Source of the DNA: Jaenimonas drosophilae
Lineage: Eukaryota > Euglenozoa > Kinetoplastea > Trypanosomatida > Trypanosomatidae
Reading direction: 5' to 3'
Assembly: GCA_030849065.1 (NCBI GenBank)
Contig: JASAON010001656.1
Location: 124,001 to 188,000, forward strand
Length of the DNA stretch: 64,000 nucleotides
Shown: piece by piece, positions 1 to 8,508 of the stretch
Position numbering within the stretch: the first letter of the stretch is position 1
Layout of the letters: every line of letters begins with the position of its first letter
Position numbers and translations under genes: made by a program
The notes under the pieces: generated by a model
What the model was told of the DNA's origin: nothing
The model's input: the letters and a program-made list of their open reading frames with translations, nothing else
The model's database searches: none

Positions 1-599
1 CGTGACGGGTTGGTGTTGGCAGTGGGTGAGCTCCACGGCTGGGCGAAGGGATCGGAGGTGGCGCTGGTCGCTTGCGTGGTGAAGGCTGTTGCTGGGGGTA
101 GGGCGGGGAGGTCCTCCAGCGGAGGCCGAACGCGAATCGCCACAACGATCTCAGTGGGTGCATCGCCATCCTCAACTGGCGGTGAGAGGGAGTAGCAACG
201 CCGGCCATCACCCGAGGCCGCGCGGCGTGAGGCCAGGCTCTCCGTCATGGAGCTCACCGCGAGTGAATCTTCCTCTTCCAGCACCCCTCGACCACCATCA
301 TCGTTGGCGTCGACGTATCTCCCGCTGCTCACAGAACGGCCAGCGTTGGGAGAGCTGCGTGAAACGGGGCGTGGCAGATTCGGGCTGATGGAGCCCCTCA
401 CGGCTTTGGTTGTGGGAGGTGAGGCGTGTGGCGGGCTCCGCGACGGCCCTGGCGGGGCGTGGTAGACGGTGCTCATCTCAATCTCCTCGGGTGGACCTCC
501 GCCAGCCTCGTCACCCTCTGCGCCGAATGTGGGCACCTCAAATCCAAGCGGCGCACTCCGGCCACCGAGATCGTCGTACGGATTCACCTTTCGTCGCAT
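1..599 (-). CDS. Kinesin motor protein, N-terminal fragment (runs off window edge)
   Basis: The minus-strand frame is open from an ATG at 599 to the window start, 199 codons without a stop, and an in-frame TGA at 615-617 makes this the first ATG. The first 150 or so residues are Pro/Ser/Gly-rich and probably disordered. Near residue 151 comes TEIVVAIRVRPPLEDLP, the conserved first beta strand of a kinesin motor domain (V-x-RVRP). It is followed by a Pro/Ala/Thr-rich insertion. The P-loop and the rest of the motor lie outside the window, so the subfamily cannot be assigned. It is clearly a different gene from the kinesin at 50513-53533. I infer a microtubule motor with an unusual N-terminal extension and an early loop insertion. 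The gene is cut by the window, not shown to be broken. Confidence 0.75.
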   Translation of the reverse strand, partial: MRRKVNPYDDLGGRSAPLGFEVPTFGAEGDEAGGGPPEEIEMSTVYHAPPGPSRSPPHASPPTTKAVRGSISPNLPRPVSRSSPNAGRSVSSGRYVDANDDGGRGVLEEEDSLAVSSMTESLASRRAASGDGRRCYSLSPPVEDGDAPTEIVVAIRVRPPLEDLPALPPATAFTTQATSATSDPFAQPWSSPTANTNPS

Positions 600-686
600 G
601 ATGTGGAGCAGCGTTCAGCAATCAAGATAAAGGAGGAACACTGAAGATACACACACCAAGTTGGTTGTTGGTATACGTTATTTGCG

Positions 687-716
687 CTGTTGTTGAAGTT
701 GAGGATGAAGAAAAAT
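687..716 (-). promoter_or_regulatory. Predicted trans-splice acceptor of the partial kinesin
   Basis: On the minus strand a T/C-rich stretch ends in CAACAACAG. The AG lies at 688-687, which gives an ATG-free leader of about 87 nt before the ATG at 599. The 600-1109 interval is otherwise the 3' UTR of the TYW1 gene plus this leader, and I see no gene in it. Confidence 0.45.
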
Positions 717-1109
717 GGATAGTTCGTGTGTTTGCGGATGAGGAGATCTACGTGTGTGTTGGTGAGTTGATGCACTAGTGGGCGATGGACTGAATCGCAG
801 TAAGCTACGGAAGTGATTTCCAAGACGACGAAAAAATTCAAGAGAGTTAGTGGAGCTCATGGTCATTGTACGTAACTTCATCCACAAATGAATGTAATCA
901 CTACAACAGATGCCTGCACGTTCATGGCTTAATGGGTGCAGGAGAGCAGGAGAGGTAGCCCGTCTTCAAGTTAGCTGTGTTGTTATTTGCGGTGTGTGCT
1001 TGCCTTATGGCAGGGCGATGGCGCTCGGCACAACATCAATCCTCAGCCATGGCTGATGTTTGGTTTTTTTGGCAATATAAGGAGAGTAGGTGAAGGACGA
1101 CCTTCATCA

Positions 1110-3524
1110 TCACGCGGCCTCTTCGAGAGCAACGGGCGCGACTGGCCGAGCCTTTCCGCGGCGCACTCGCGTTTGATCCGGGTCAAAGCCCTGCTCCATC
1201 GACCGGAAGGTGGCCCAGGCAGGTGTGGGGAGTGCGTAATCGAGTGACGTGAAGTCCGTCTCACCACTTTCAATGAGCTTGTAGAAGCCCTCGTAGTCAA
1301 TCCACGTGTGCCAGCGATGATTCTGGTAGAACTTATCCAGAGCGATGAGCATGCAGCAGCTGTGCTCGTGCTCACATACAACGTGGTAGGGCTGTTGGCG
1401 CTCCTCCTCTGGGATAAAAATGAAGCCATTCTCCGCCGTCACTTGCTCCATCGAGGGGCTGCTCACCGTCGCGGCTTGATGATTTGGATGGCGGCGGCGG
1501 AGCTCTGCGCAGAGATCCAGGCAGAAGCGCACCACCTCGTCGTGGCGAGGTACGTTCTTCTTCATGGTGAGTGTGCTGCTGTTGCTGGTGCCGCAGTAGG
1601 TGACTCCCTTCACCTCAATGAAGTCTGGCCAGCCCATATCCACCAAATCGGCATATGCCGCCACGTTTTCTGTGTTGTAGTCATTCACCAACGTCAGTCT
1701 AAACACAGTGCGCTGCTTCTTCTTCTTGAGCTCACGCACACATGCCAGGCAGCGCTCCCAGTAGTCCTCGAAGAGCGGGCGGTCAACGCGCTTCAGCTCA
1801 TCGGGGGTGGGGGCGTCAATGGATAGGTAGAGCTGCACAACAGGTTTTAGATCGCGGAGCTGATCGGGAAATTGGGCGTTGGTCACCATGAAGGAAGAGA
1901 TGTGGTTTTCATGCAACAAGTCGCAGAAGGCGTTGATCTGCGGGTACATGATTGGCTCACCGACCAAGGACAGCGCGCAATGACGAATGTGCATCGCCTG
2001 CTCCAAACGCTCTGGGGTCACACCAGGAACGCCGCGCATTTGCTTGATCATGTGGTAGTGGCCGGCCATACCCTTCTCAATGAGCATCTCGGGTGGGTCC
2101 TGGCGCCAGCGGAACTCTCGGCTGACGGGGTTGGTGTGGTGGCGCCAGCAAAAGATGCACTTGTTAGCACAGGCCAGTGATGGGGTCATCTCCATGCACT
2201 GGGAGGAATTGATGTTGTAGAAGGTGTGCTTGTAGCAGCCTCCACGACCGCGGAGCATAGACTTCGTCCAGCGGCACAACTTCACTCCAGAGTGGGAGCC
2301 AATGAGATGGTATCCCTGCTTCGTCAGGTTTGCGCGGAGCTTGGGGTAGAGCAGCTCGGGTGCCTCACCGCCTTCACCCACCTCCGGCACGTTGTCATCC
2401 CAGCCGAGGTCCTCGACATCATCCACATCATCATCATCGGCGTTGGCCGCGCCATCGCTGCCGCTCTCAGACGCCACATCATCCCCACCTTCTCCATCTT
2501 CTGATGCCTTCATGCAGACGCAGCTGCTCTTCATAGATTCCCCACCTTCCTCATCCTTCTTGGTGCGGCGCTTATCCACGATGATGCTGCCGTCCTCCTT
2601 GAAGTTGGCCCGCTGAATCCACCTCAACAAGGCGGCGGAGAAGATGGCGAAGAGGGACGCCACCTTCTGCTCTGAGGCGTAGACGGGCGGTACTACAAAA
2701 GCTGGCGCTCCGAGACCTTTGCACCACGCGTGAAGATGCTTGGCGAAGGCGTTGAAGTTGGCCTCGCCATAGGCCACATCACCGAGACCAAATACCGCCA
2801 AGCGCTTGTGGGCGAGTGAGCTTCTGGATACACGATGGTCCTCAAAGGCATCCTTCAACACCGCCTCAAAAGCCTGTGAGCGGGGTGGTGCCGTTCCATC
2901 TGTGAAGGTGCTGGCAACAAAGATGATCATGGCGTAGCTCTGCTTCTCTAGGAGGTCCTCCACGGTGAGGGAGCTCGCCGAGGAACTGGCAGAGCGCTCA
3001 CCCTTCTGATCTTCCTCCTCTTCACGGAGCTCCAGGATGCGTACGTTGGGGGTGATGTAGGCTGAGGCTGCAGGCTTGCTACAACAGCAATCCACGCAGG
3101 TCGATGCCTGCTGCTGTTGTTGTTGCTGCTCCTCCTTGGTGAAGAGAGTGGTGTTAATGGCCGAGAAGAGCTTGTGTGCAAGGGTCAATGAGTTCCTGCT
3201 GCCAGTGGCGTAGGCGATGACGATTGAGGGCCCGTTGGATGTGTTCTCGCGATTAACTTGTGCTGCATCAGCAACAACAACATCATCCATGGCTGCCTCC
3301 GTCTTTGGAGCTTCGGCAGTAGCGGCGGCCTTCATTGAAGCATTCTCCTCCACATCGGGTGTGGGGGCACTCTCTAGCGCCACATTTTCACGCGCCTCAT
3401 CTTTCTGTGGCTTCGGCTTATTCGCTTTTTCCTCTGCGCGTGATCGCGACCGAATCGCATACTCACAGAGAAAAATGGTAAGCAATGGCACCAACACCAC
3501 AACGATGAGGTAGAGCATCGACAT
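1110..3524 (-). CDS. TYW1: TYW1: tRNA 4-demethylwyosine synthase (flavodoxin + radical SAM)
   Basis: This is an 804-residue protein. Residues 1-20 form one hydrophobic segment (MSMLYLIVVVLVPLLTIFLC), a likely membrane anchor. A flavodoxin-like FMN-binding domain follows at about 97-305 (IVIAYATGSRNSLTLAHK; later AVFGLGDVAYGEANFNAF), then an acidic Asp-rich linker. The radical SAM domain carries the cluster motif CANKCIFC with cysteines 452, 456 and 459. The C-terminal part (FIEVKGVTYCGTSNSSTLTM, HEHSCCMLIALDKF, WHTWIDYEGFYKLI) matches the wyosine-base domain. Known role: condensing N1-methylguanosine-37 of tRNA-Phe with pyruvate carbons during wybutosine synthesis. The frame extends upstream to 3800, but that part spans the pyrimidine tract and splice acceptor, so I place the start at 3524. 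The gln- and acid-rich linkers are typical of this locus. Confidence 0.93.
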   Translation of the reverse strand: MSMLYLIVVVLVPLLTIFLCEYAIRSRSRAEEKANKPKPQKDEARENVALESAPTPDVEENASMKAAATAEAPKTEAAMDDVVVADAAQVNRENTSNGPSIVIAYATGSRNSLTLAHKLFSAINTTLFTKEEQQQQQQQASTCVDCCCSKPAASAYITPNVRILELREEEEDQKGERSASSSASSLTVEDLLEKQSYAMIIFVASTFTDGTAPPRSQAFEAVLKDAFEDHRVSRSSLAHKRLAVFGLGDVAYGEANFNAFAKHLHAWCKGLGAPAFVVPPVYASEQKVASLFAIFSAALLRWIQRANFKEDGSIIVDKRRTKKDEEGGESMKSSCVCMKASEDGEGGDDVASESGSDGAANADDDDVDDVEDLGWDDNVPEVGEGGEAPELLYPKLRANLTKQGYHLIGSHSGVKLCRWTKSMLRGRGGCYKHTFYNINSSQCMEMTPSLACANKCIFCWRHHTNPVSREFRWRQDPPEMLIEKGMAGHYHMIKQMRGVPGVTPERLEQAMHIRHCALSLVGEPIMYPQINAFCDLLHENHISSFMVTNAQFPDQLRDLKPVVQLYLSIDAPTPDELKRVDRPLFEDYWERCLACVRELKKKKQRTVFRLTLVNDYNTENVAAYADLVDMGWPDFIEVKGVTYCGTSNSSTLTMKKNVPRHDEVVRFCLDLCAELRRRHPNHQAATVSSPSMEQVTAENGFIFIPEEERQQPYHVVCEHEHSCCMLIALDKFYQNHRWHTWIDYEGFYKLIESGETDFTSLDYALPTPAWATFRSMEQGFDPDQTRVRRGKARPVAPVALEEAA

Positions 3525-3575
3525 GATTGTTGCCAAAGTAAGAGTGGATGAAATGAATGGAGCCTCACGTACTAG

Positions 3576-3617
3576 CTGGGAAACATGTAGATGGAGGCGG
3601 AGAGAGAAGGAGGAGTA
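3576..3617 (-). promoter_or_regulatory. Predicted trans-splice acceptor of TYW1
   Basis: A minus-strand CCTCCTTCTCTCTCCGCC tract is followed by CCCAG with the AG at 3577-3576. The leader to the ATG at 3524 is 51 nt and has no ATG. An ATG (ACATGTTT) occurs just upstream of the acceptor, so it would be removed from the mature mRNA. Confidence 0.55.
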
Positions 3618-3998
3618 TTGGGGCATTGTGTGCCTGAGCACAATTAACGTGGGAAGAACAACGAGCCACATACACGCCGCTACCATGGCAACGTACTCGC
3701 ATGATGGAGTCAATGTTGAGGAACAAGGAGGGATGATGATGATGATGATGGTGGGGGAATGACTTAACGTTGTGCTGACGATGCCTCCCGTGGAGCACAC
3801 GTGGAATACGTTTCACGCATACGTCCAGCAACAACAGCTATGGAGGAGAGATCAACGGCACACATGACATGCGTGATGCATCGGCGAATTGTAGATGCAG
3901 AGCACGTCAAAAGGCCATCCTCCACACGCTGACTACTGCTCAGCGTACTTGTAGTTGGTGTGTGAGGGGAGAAAGGGGAGGGGAGGGGGAAAGGAGTA

Positions 3999-4286
3999 CT
4001 AGTTGTTCTTCTTCTCCTCTTCTTCGCCCTTGTTGGTGGGTGCATCCTTGTTGCCATCCTTGTTGTGTGAGACGATGCGCTTGGCCACGCACTCACTCAC
4101 GAGGATGACGAAGAGTGACATCAGAAACAAGAAGGAACAGGCAAGTAGAAATGGGGGAATACCGTTTTTGTGAAAGTCATCTTGTGTATCAATCCAGTAC
4201 TGACGTGCTGCCATGCGCACTGCATCCCAACCCGTCGCAGATACGTTGAACTTCACCTGCGGTGGGGGTGATGCTGCTGTAGACAT
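3999..4286 (-). CDS. Small single-pass membrane protein, unknown function
   Basis: This is a 95-residue protein with a polar N-terminus (MSTAASPPPQVKFNVSATGW), one strong transmembrane helix at about 44-66 (PPFLLACSFLFLMSLFVILV) and a Lys/Glu/Asn-rich tail ending EEEEKKNN. There is no cleavable signal peptide pattern. The likely topology is one membrane span with a charged soluble tail. I do not recognise the family. A well-formed pyrimidine tract and AG upstream (4347-4375), an ATG-free leader and its place in the array support a real gene. The open frame extends 15 codons further upstream, but only to a GTG. Confidence 0.72.
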   Translation of the reverse strand: MSTAASPPPQVKFNVSATGWDAVRMAARQYWIDTQDDFHKNGIPPFLLACSFLFLMSLFVILVSECVAKRIVSHNKDGNKDAPTNKGEEEEKKNN

Positions 4287-4346
4287 GATGAATAGAGTGG
4301 ATGAGCACTTGTGTGTTGTTGTGTGAAACACTAAACTACTGTGACG

Positions 4347-4375
4347 CTATGATGAAGTGGCAGAGAGAGAGTGTG
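4347..4375 (-). promoter_or_regulatory. Predicted trans-splice acceptor of the small membrane protein gene
   Basis: A CACTCTCTCTCTGCCACTTC tract on the minus strand leads to CATAG with the AG at 4348-4347. The leader to the ATG at 4286 is 60 nt and ATG-free. Confidence 0.5.
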
Positions 4376-4549
4376 TGTCAGAGGAGGAGTAGTGTATACA
4401 AAACATCTTGTATGTGCCCATTCAATGTATGTGTATGTATGTGTGTGTGCTCAGCGCACGTATTCATCATTTGAAGAGAGATCAGCAACAAACAAAGGAT
4501 CCGACCACCACAATGAAGGACAAAGAGTATGCTGGATGCGCATCACAAC

Positions 4550-5437
4550 TCACTGTGGGCCGAGTGCCTTCAGCGCGGCGAAGAGCTGCTTCCGTGCGTT
4601 GGCGGCATCGTAGAACTGCAGCGCGGCAACGGCTTGGCGAGCAAAATTCTGCGCGTCGAGCATTTGGTCAATGGTTGGCTCCTTTCCACTGGTGGAGTTG
4701 GTGTTGGTGGTTGTGGTTGATGCTGCTGCTGCTGCTGGTGCCGTTGTGGCAGCGGGACGTGGTGGTTGTGGCGCTGTGGTGGATGGAGCTGGTGGAGGGG
4801 GGGTTGGGATACGAGCGGCCGCGATAGAAGATGGAGGAGGTGGGGGAGGTGATGATGGCGGTGTTGCAGTGGGCGCTGGTGTGTGGGCCGAAGGCACTGC
4901 CGCTGGTACGGAGGATGATGATGGTGGGGCAGAGATGGCGTTCTCACTGACGTAGGGCGTCCCGCTCTTCAAGGCTTTACCCATCTTGGCGGCGATGTAC
5001 TTTGCGTAGCGCAACTTTTCCGCGGCGAACTCATCCACGTTGCCGCTTGAGGTGAATGATGCTGTTGCCTCAAGCACAATGGAGGCCGTGAGGAAGAGCT
5101 GCACAACGGTCATGTTGGCCTCTCCGGCGCGCTCGGCGTCATCGGCCCGCGAGAAGAGCATAAAACCGGTCTTGGTGAGCTCCGTTCGCTTATCCACGTC
5201 ACGGAGTTCCTCGGCGAGACGTGTGTTCTCCGCCTCAATGTGCGCCATCAAGTCACGGCAGAAGGTCTTGGCCTCCTTATCCGTCTTGGCCACCTGCGTA
5301 TGTGCGGTTGAGACGGCGTGGAAGAGGAGGAGGTAGCTCACCACTGGCCGCGTGGATTGAAACTCCACGGCCCGCTGAATAAATGGCCGAATTTTGATGA
5401 GCTGCGGTGGCAGCCGTGCGAGCAACTCGGCAGACAT
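4550..5437 (-). CDS. VTA1: VTA1/LIP5, activator of VPS4 in the ESCRT pathway
   Basis: This is a 295-residue protein. Residues 1-160 match the N-terminal Vta1 domain of two tandem MIT-like helical bundles (LLARLPPQLIKIRPFIQRAV, RPVVSYLLLFHAV, then KLRYAKYIAAKMGKALKSG). A Pro/Ser/Thr-rich linker of about 90 residues follows. The C-terminal 45 residues (IDQMLDAQNFARQAVAAL, then FYDAANARKQLFAALKALG) match the dimerising VSL helices that bind VPS4. Known role: stimulating VPS4 hexamer assembly and ATPase activity during ESCRT-III disassembly at endosomes and in membrane scission. The VPS4 gene lies in the same array at 62364-63695. The start follows a pyrimidine tract and AG at 5493; the longer frame to 5530 crosses that acceptor. 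Confidence 0.9.
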   Translation of the reverse strand: MSAELLARLPPQLIKIRPFIQRAVEFQSTRPVVSYLLLFHAVSTAHTQVAKTDKEAKTFCRDLMAHIEAENTRLAEELRDVDKRTELTKTGFMLFSRADDAERAGEANMTVVQLFLTASIVLEATASFTSSGNVDEFAAEKLRYAKYIAAKMGKALKSGTPYVSENAISAPPSSSSVPAAVPSAHTPAPTATPPSSPPPPPPSSIAAARIPTPPPPAPSTTAPQPPRPAATTAPAAAAASTTTTNTNSTSGKEPTIDQMLDAQNFARQAVAALQFYDAANARKQLFAALKALGPQ

Positions 5438-5492
5438 GGTTGATATTCTAATATGTAGAGGTGTATGTGGGTGGGTTATGTGGTGAATAAAG

Positions 5493-5520
5493 CTGCGTTG
5501 AGTTGAGTGAAGAAGAAGTG
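5493..5520 (-). promoter_or_regulatory. Predicted trans-splice acceptor of VTA1
   Basis: The minus-strand tract CACTTCTTCTTCACTCAACT ends at ACGCAG with the AG at 5494-5493. This gives a 55-nt ATG-free leader. The in-frame ATG at 5530 lies upstream of the acceptor. Confidence 0.55.
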
Positions 5521-5668
5521 ATGGATGCATTCATGACATCACGACAGCAACACAGCAGGGCATACATGACCAGGATGAGAAGTGTAACAAGTGTGTTTGC
5601 AATGAGGGTAGATCAGTGACGAGAGAAGAAGGGTACAGCACTCCGTCATGATCTGGAACTGGTACAGA

Positions 5669-5670
<2 letters not shown>

Positions 5671-5699
<29 letters not shown>
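5671..5699. repeat. (GT)n microsatellite
   Basis: About 14 uninterrupted GT units lie between VTA1 and the next upstream gene, where they would fall in a 3' UTR (read as AC repeats in the sense transcript). Confidence 0.95.
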
Positions 5700-5700
<1 letters not shown>

Positions 5701-5716
5701 TATGCATAACACATCA

Positions 5717-8212
5717 CTAACGCATGTGTGATTGAGATGTAGGCACATCATGAGGACGAGGTTGGGATTGAGATGAAGCACGCTGACTGATGCGCTTCAC
5801 CACACGCAGCTCCGCCTCCACGCGCTTCATATCCGTTCGAACACGGCGAATGCGGTGGTGGAGCTGCGCGTACTGCACCTCGCTACCGCTCTCTCCCTGG
5901 CGCTGTACGCGGTTCATGAGCTCCAGCTCCATCCGCTCTAGTTGTGTACGTAACACACCTAACTCCGTCTGGAGCTGCCACTCCGTGTCAGTGGCCTCAC
6001 GACGAATGGCAGGGCCGGAGGTGATGGCGGGCGTCACACGTGGCTGATTTTGGCGTCTGCGCTCATCCTCCTCACGCTGGCGGTACTCACGCAGCTCCTG
6101 GTTGGTGGCGCTCATAAAGCGGAGCACATCTGAATCATCACGATGGAGTAGTGGCTGCTTCGGCTGACGTGGCGTGCCGTAGAGCGCCTCTTCAATCTGG
6201 CGGCTGTCGTGCACTTTGGCAGAGCATCGACGTGGTGTGGCGGTGCGGAGCTTTCCCGGTGTATCTGCGGCATCCTGACCGGGCTGTACGCTTTGGCGCG
6301 CCGATTCCACCAGCCCGGCGGGCTGATGGCCACTGTAAGAGGGCGGCTGACTGCGTGAATGTGCACGACGTGGCTCCTCGCGACGTGCTACCCTGCCATC
6401 TTCCTCCTCCTCGTCATGGCGGCCAGCGGTGCTACTAGTGGAGCGTGCGTATGGTTGCTGTGCGTGACTGTGGAGGAAGGGTGGATCTTGTTGCCGCTGA
6501 AAATCATGACGGCTCTGCTTGAGTGGAGAGACGCGCGGAGCTCCGCCACAGGCCTCGGGTGAGGCACGCGAGGGCCACACCGCCTCCCGTCCATCGTGAT
6601 GCACGTACCTCTGCTCCTGATGAGGATGATGTTGGTCATCTTGACTGTTGTAGCGATCTTGATGTGCCGAGGATGCGCGCAACGGCTCGTCAGAGCGCTC
6701 CTCACGTAGCACTGGGCGCGCGTCCTGGCGCGTATCGTGGCGCTGCTCCTGATGACGCTGTTCTGGTGGCTCTGTGTAATAGAGCTCCATTGGATCCTCC
6801 TCCTCCTCTTCTTCCTTCAACGGCCACGGACTCAGCGGTATGCCACGCCGTCTTCGTCGGCTGCTGCCAACGCCTCCATCCTCGACCGTGCCCACAGAAC
6901 GATCAACTCCTCGTGGAGGCGGGTGCTCCTCACGTCTGTTCAAGTACGTATCACGTGAAGTATCGTTGCGTGGCTCATCACGACGGTCCGAGTACCTGTC
7001 ACGTGATGGATCGTTGCGTGGCTCATCACGACGGTCCGAGTACTTGTCACGTGATGGATCGTTGCGTGGTTCATCACGACGGTCCGAGTACCTGTCACGT
7101 GATGGATCGTTGCGTGGCTCATCACGACGGTCCGAGTACTTGTCACGTTGATCTCGCTCACTAGTGTCTTGCTCGTACACTCTGGGAGTGATGTACTTTC
7201 TATCCTCCCGCCCATCTTCTTCATGGTGGCTGTGGTAGCTGCTGCTACTACTTGTGCTGTGGTGTTTGGCGCCATTATTTATCTCATCGTTGTTTCTTGT
7301 GGCGTACACATGGCGCTCAACATCACGCGGCGGAAGTGGCGGCTTCTCTCCAGCTGTACGGCGAGATGGAAGGGTGGCAGCTGAACGTGATGGGTACTCG
7401 TGCGGGGATGATTTATTCCCACCAAGAAGCCCTTCGTTGGCGGTGCGATCAACGTGATGCGGGCTAACGGGGCTCAGCTCCTCCTCACCACCTGGCCGGC
7501 CATGATAGCGCTCACGCTCACACTCGCGTTGCTGTGGTGGATTGCTCCCCATCGCTTCTGTGTTGTTGCATCTCCGTGATGCAGCCTCTTCCGCAGGGCC
7601 AGCGTGATTGGTATATGAAGAACGCCGTGGGTATGCGGATGATTGCGCAGGGGTGGAGGAGGTGGGAAAGGGATTGACGAGCGCTAGCGGCCGCTGGTGC
7701 TGCTCACGACGGTAGGCAGATCCATCTTCTGCGTTGCGTGAGAAGACGTCGCGATGCGTTGGCTGATAATCATCACCACCGCGTTCATCCTTGAATCTGC
7801 CCTGCACACCTCTTCCGTGTGCTGGAGCATCACGGCTATACTCCCTCTCGGAGCTGCGTGGGTCGCTGGGGAACAAGTCCGCCACCACCTCCCGTTCCTC
7901 CGGCGTACATGCGAGCCTCGCATCGCAACGTTTGCGATCTCCGCTTGCATCACTTTGTTGCTGCATCGTGGGCTTTCGGCCTCGGCCAATCTGCTCGTCC
8001 TCCACGTGGAGCACAGCCGACATCTCCCGCAACAGACGATGGGCCCGACGTTGAGAGAAGAGCACCTCTCCGTGTGGGGCGTTGCAGGTTTGTTGATACA
8101 CCTCGCGGTAGAGCTTCTCCAGCTCCTCCTTGTGGGCTCTGTAGTAGCGGGTTGCCTTCTCTAGTTGGTCGGACAGCCACGCACCATCTTCGTTCTGTGT
8201 ATTGAAGAGCAT
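5717..8212 (-). CDS. Low-complexity protein with a helical N-terminal module, tandem 16-residue repeats and a coiled coil
   Basis: This is an 831-residue protein. Residues 1-80 hold a helical module (YYRAHKEELEKLYREVYQ, then RRAHRLLREMSAVLHVEDEQ). The middle is a long Arg/Asp/Ser/His-rich disordered region with tandem copies of DKYSDRRDEPRNDPSR at about residues 356-420. Near residue 457 is the motif GIPLSPWPL. The last 120 residues form a likely coiled coil (LQTELGVLRTQLERMELELM, IRRVRTDMKRVEAELRVVKR). No known domain is recognised. The adjacent gene at 8509-9609 shares the N-terminal module and the PL-x-x-WPL motif, so the two look like diverged tandem duplicates. The frame to 8377 crosses the splice-acceptor region; the ATG at 8212 is the first after the AG. 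Confidence 0.8.
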   Translation of the reverse strand: MLFNTQNEDGAWLSDQLEKATRYYRAHKEELEKLYREVYQQTCNAPHGEVLFSQRRAHRLLREMSAVLHVEDEQIGRGRKPTMQQQSDASGDRKRCDARLACTPEEREVVADLFPSDPRSSEREYSRDAPAHGRGVQGRFKDERGGDDYQPTHRDVFSRNAEDGSAYRREQHQRPLALVNPFPTSSTPAQSSAYPRRSSYTNHAGPAEEAASRRCNNTEAMGSNPPQQRECERERYHGRPGGEEELSPVSPHHVDRTANEGLLGGNKSSPHEYPSRSAATLPSRRTAGEKPPLPPRDVERHVYATRNNDEINNGAKHHSTSSSSSYHSHHEEDGREDRKYITPRVYEQDTSERDQRDKYSDRRDEPRNDPSRDRYSDRRDEPRNDPSRDKYSDRRDEPRNDPSRDRYSDRRDEPRNDTSRDTYLNRREEHPPPRGVDRSVGTVEDGGVGSSRRRRRGIPLSPWPLKEEEEEEDPMELYYTEPPEQRHQEQRHDTRQDARPVLREERSDEPLRASSAHQDRYNSQDDQHHPHQEQRYVHHDGREAVWPSRASPEACGGAPRVSPLKQSRHDFQRQQDPPFLHSHAQQPYARSTSSTAGRHDEEEEDGRVARREEPRRAHSRSQPPSYSGHQPAGLVESARQSVQPGQDAADTPGKLRTATPRRCSAKVHDSRQIEEALYGTPRQPKQPLLHRDDSDVLRFMSATNQELREYRQREEDERRRQNQPRVTPAITSGPAIRREATDTEWQLQTELGVLRTQLERMELELMNRVQRQGESGSEVQYAQLHHRIRRVRTDMKRVEAELRVVKRISQRASSQSQPRPHDVPTSQSHMR
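6950..7147 (-). repeat. 48-bp tandem repeat inside a coding region
   Basis: Four near-identical 48-bp units encode D(K/R)YSDRRDEPRND(P/T)SR, and a fifth degenerate unit (DTYLNRREEH) follows. Lys and Arg alternate between successive units, which suggests duplication of a two-unit block. Confidence 0.92.
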
Positions 8213-8248
8213 CAGCCCACAGACACACAGAATGATGGATGATAGGTG

Positions 8249-8305
8249 CTGAAGAAGTGTGAGTGTTGTGGGATGGTGATGATGAAAGAGGGAGAGAAAA
8301 AGGAA
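8249..8305 (-). promoter_or_regulatory. Predicted trans-splice acceptor for the gene at 5717-8212
   Basis: A minus-strand CTTTTTCTCTCCCTCTTTC tract is followed at some distance by CTTCTTCAG with the AG at 8250-8249. The leader is 36 nt and ATG-free. Confidence 0.5.
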
Positions 8306-8508
8306 GAACATGAGGCTGTGACACAGTGGAGTGGGAACTTTGCAATAGTAAGCATAGATACAAGGCGAGGTGGCCAAGCCACGTCCTGATGTTGTGCCAC
8401 AACCCTACCAACGAGTTGTGCAGCATAGTGATACAGGAAGCCGCTTGTGCTTGTGTGTGGTGGGGAAGACGTACCCCACCAACGTTGTTCCCCCCTGCCA
8501 TCATTGTG

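Noticed and set aside
3525..3800. N-terminal extension of TYW1 in the longest open frame
   Set aside because: The extension covers the pyrimidine tract and splice acceptor; family similarity begins later.
6523..7164. Plus-strand repetitive open frame with CHVMDRCVAHHDGP-type repeats
   Set aside because: It is the antisense reading of the 48-bp coding repeat in the gene at 5717-8212.
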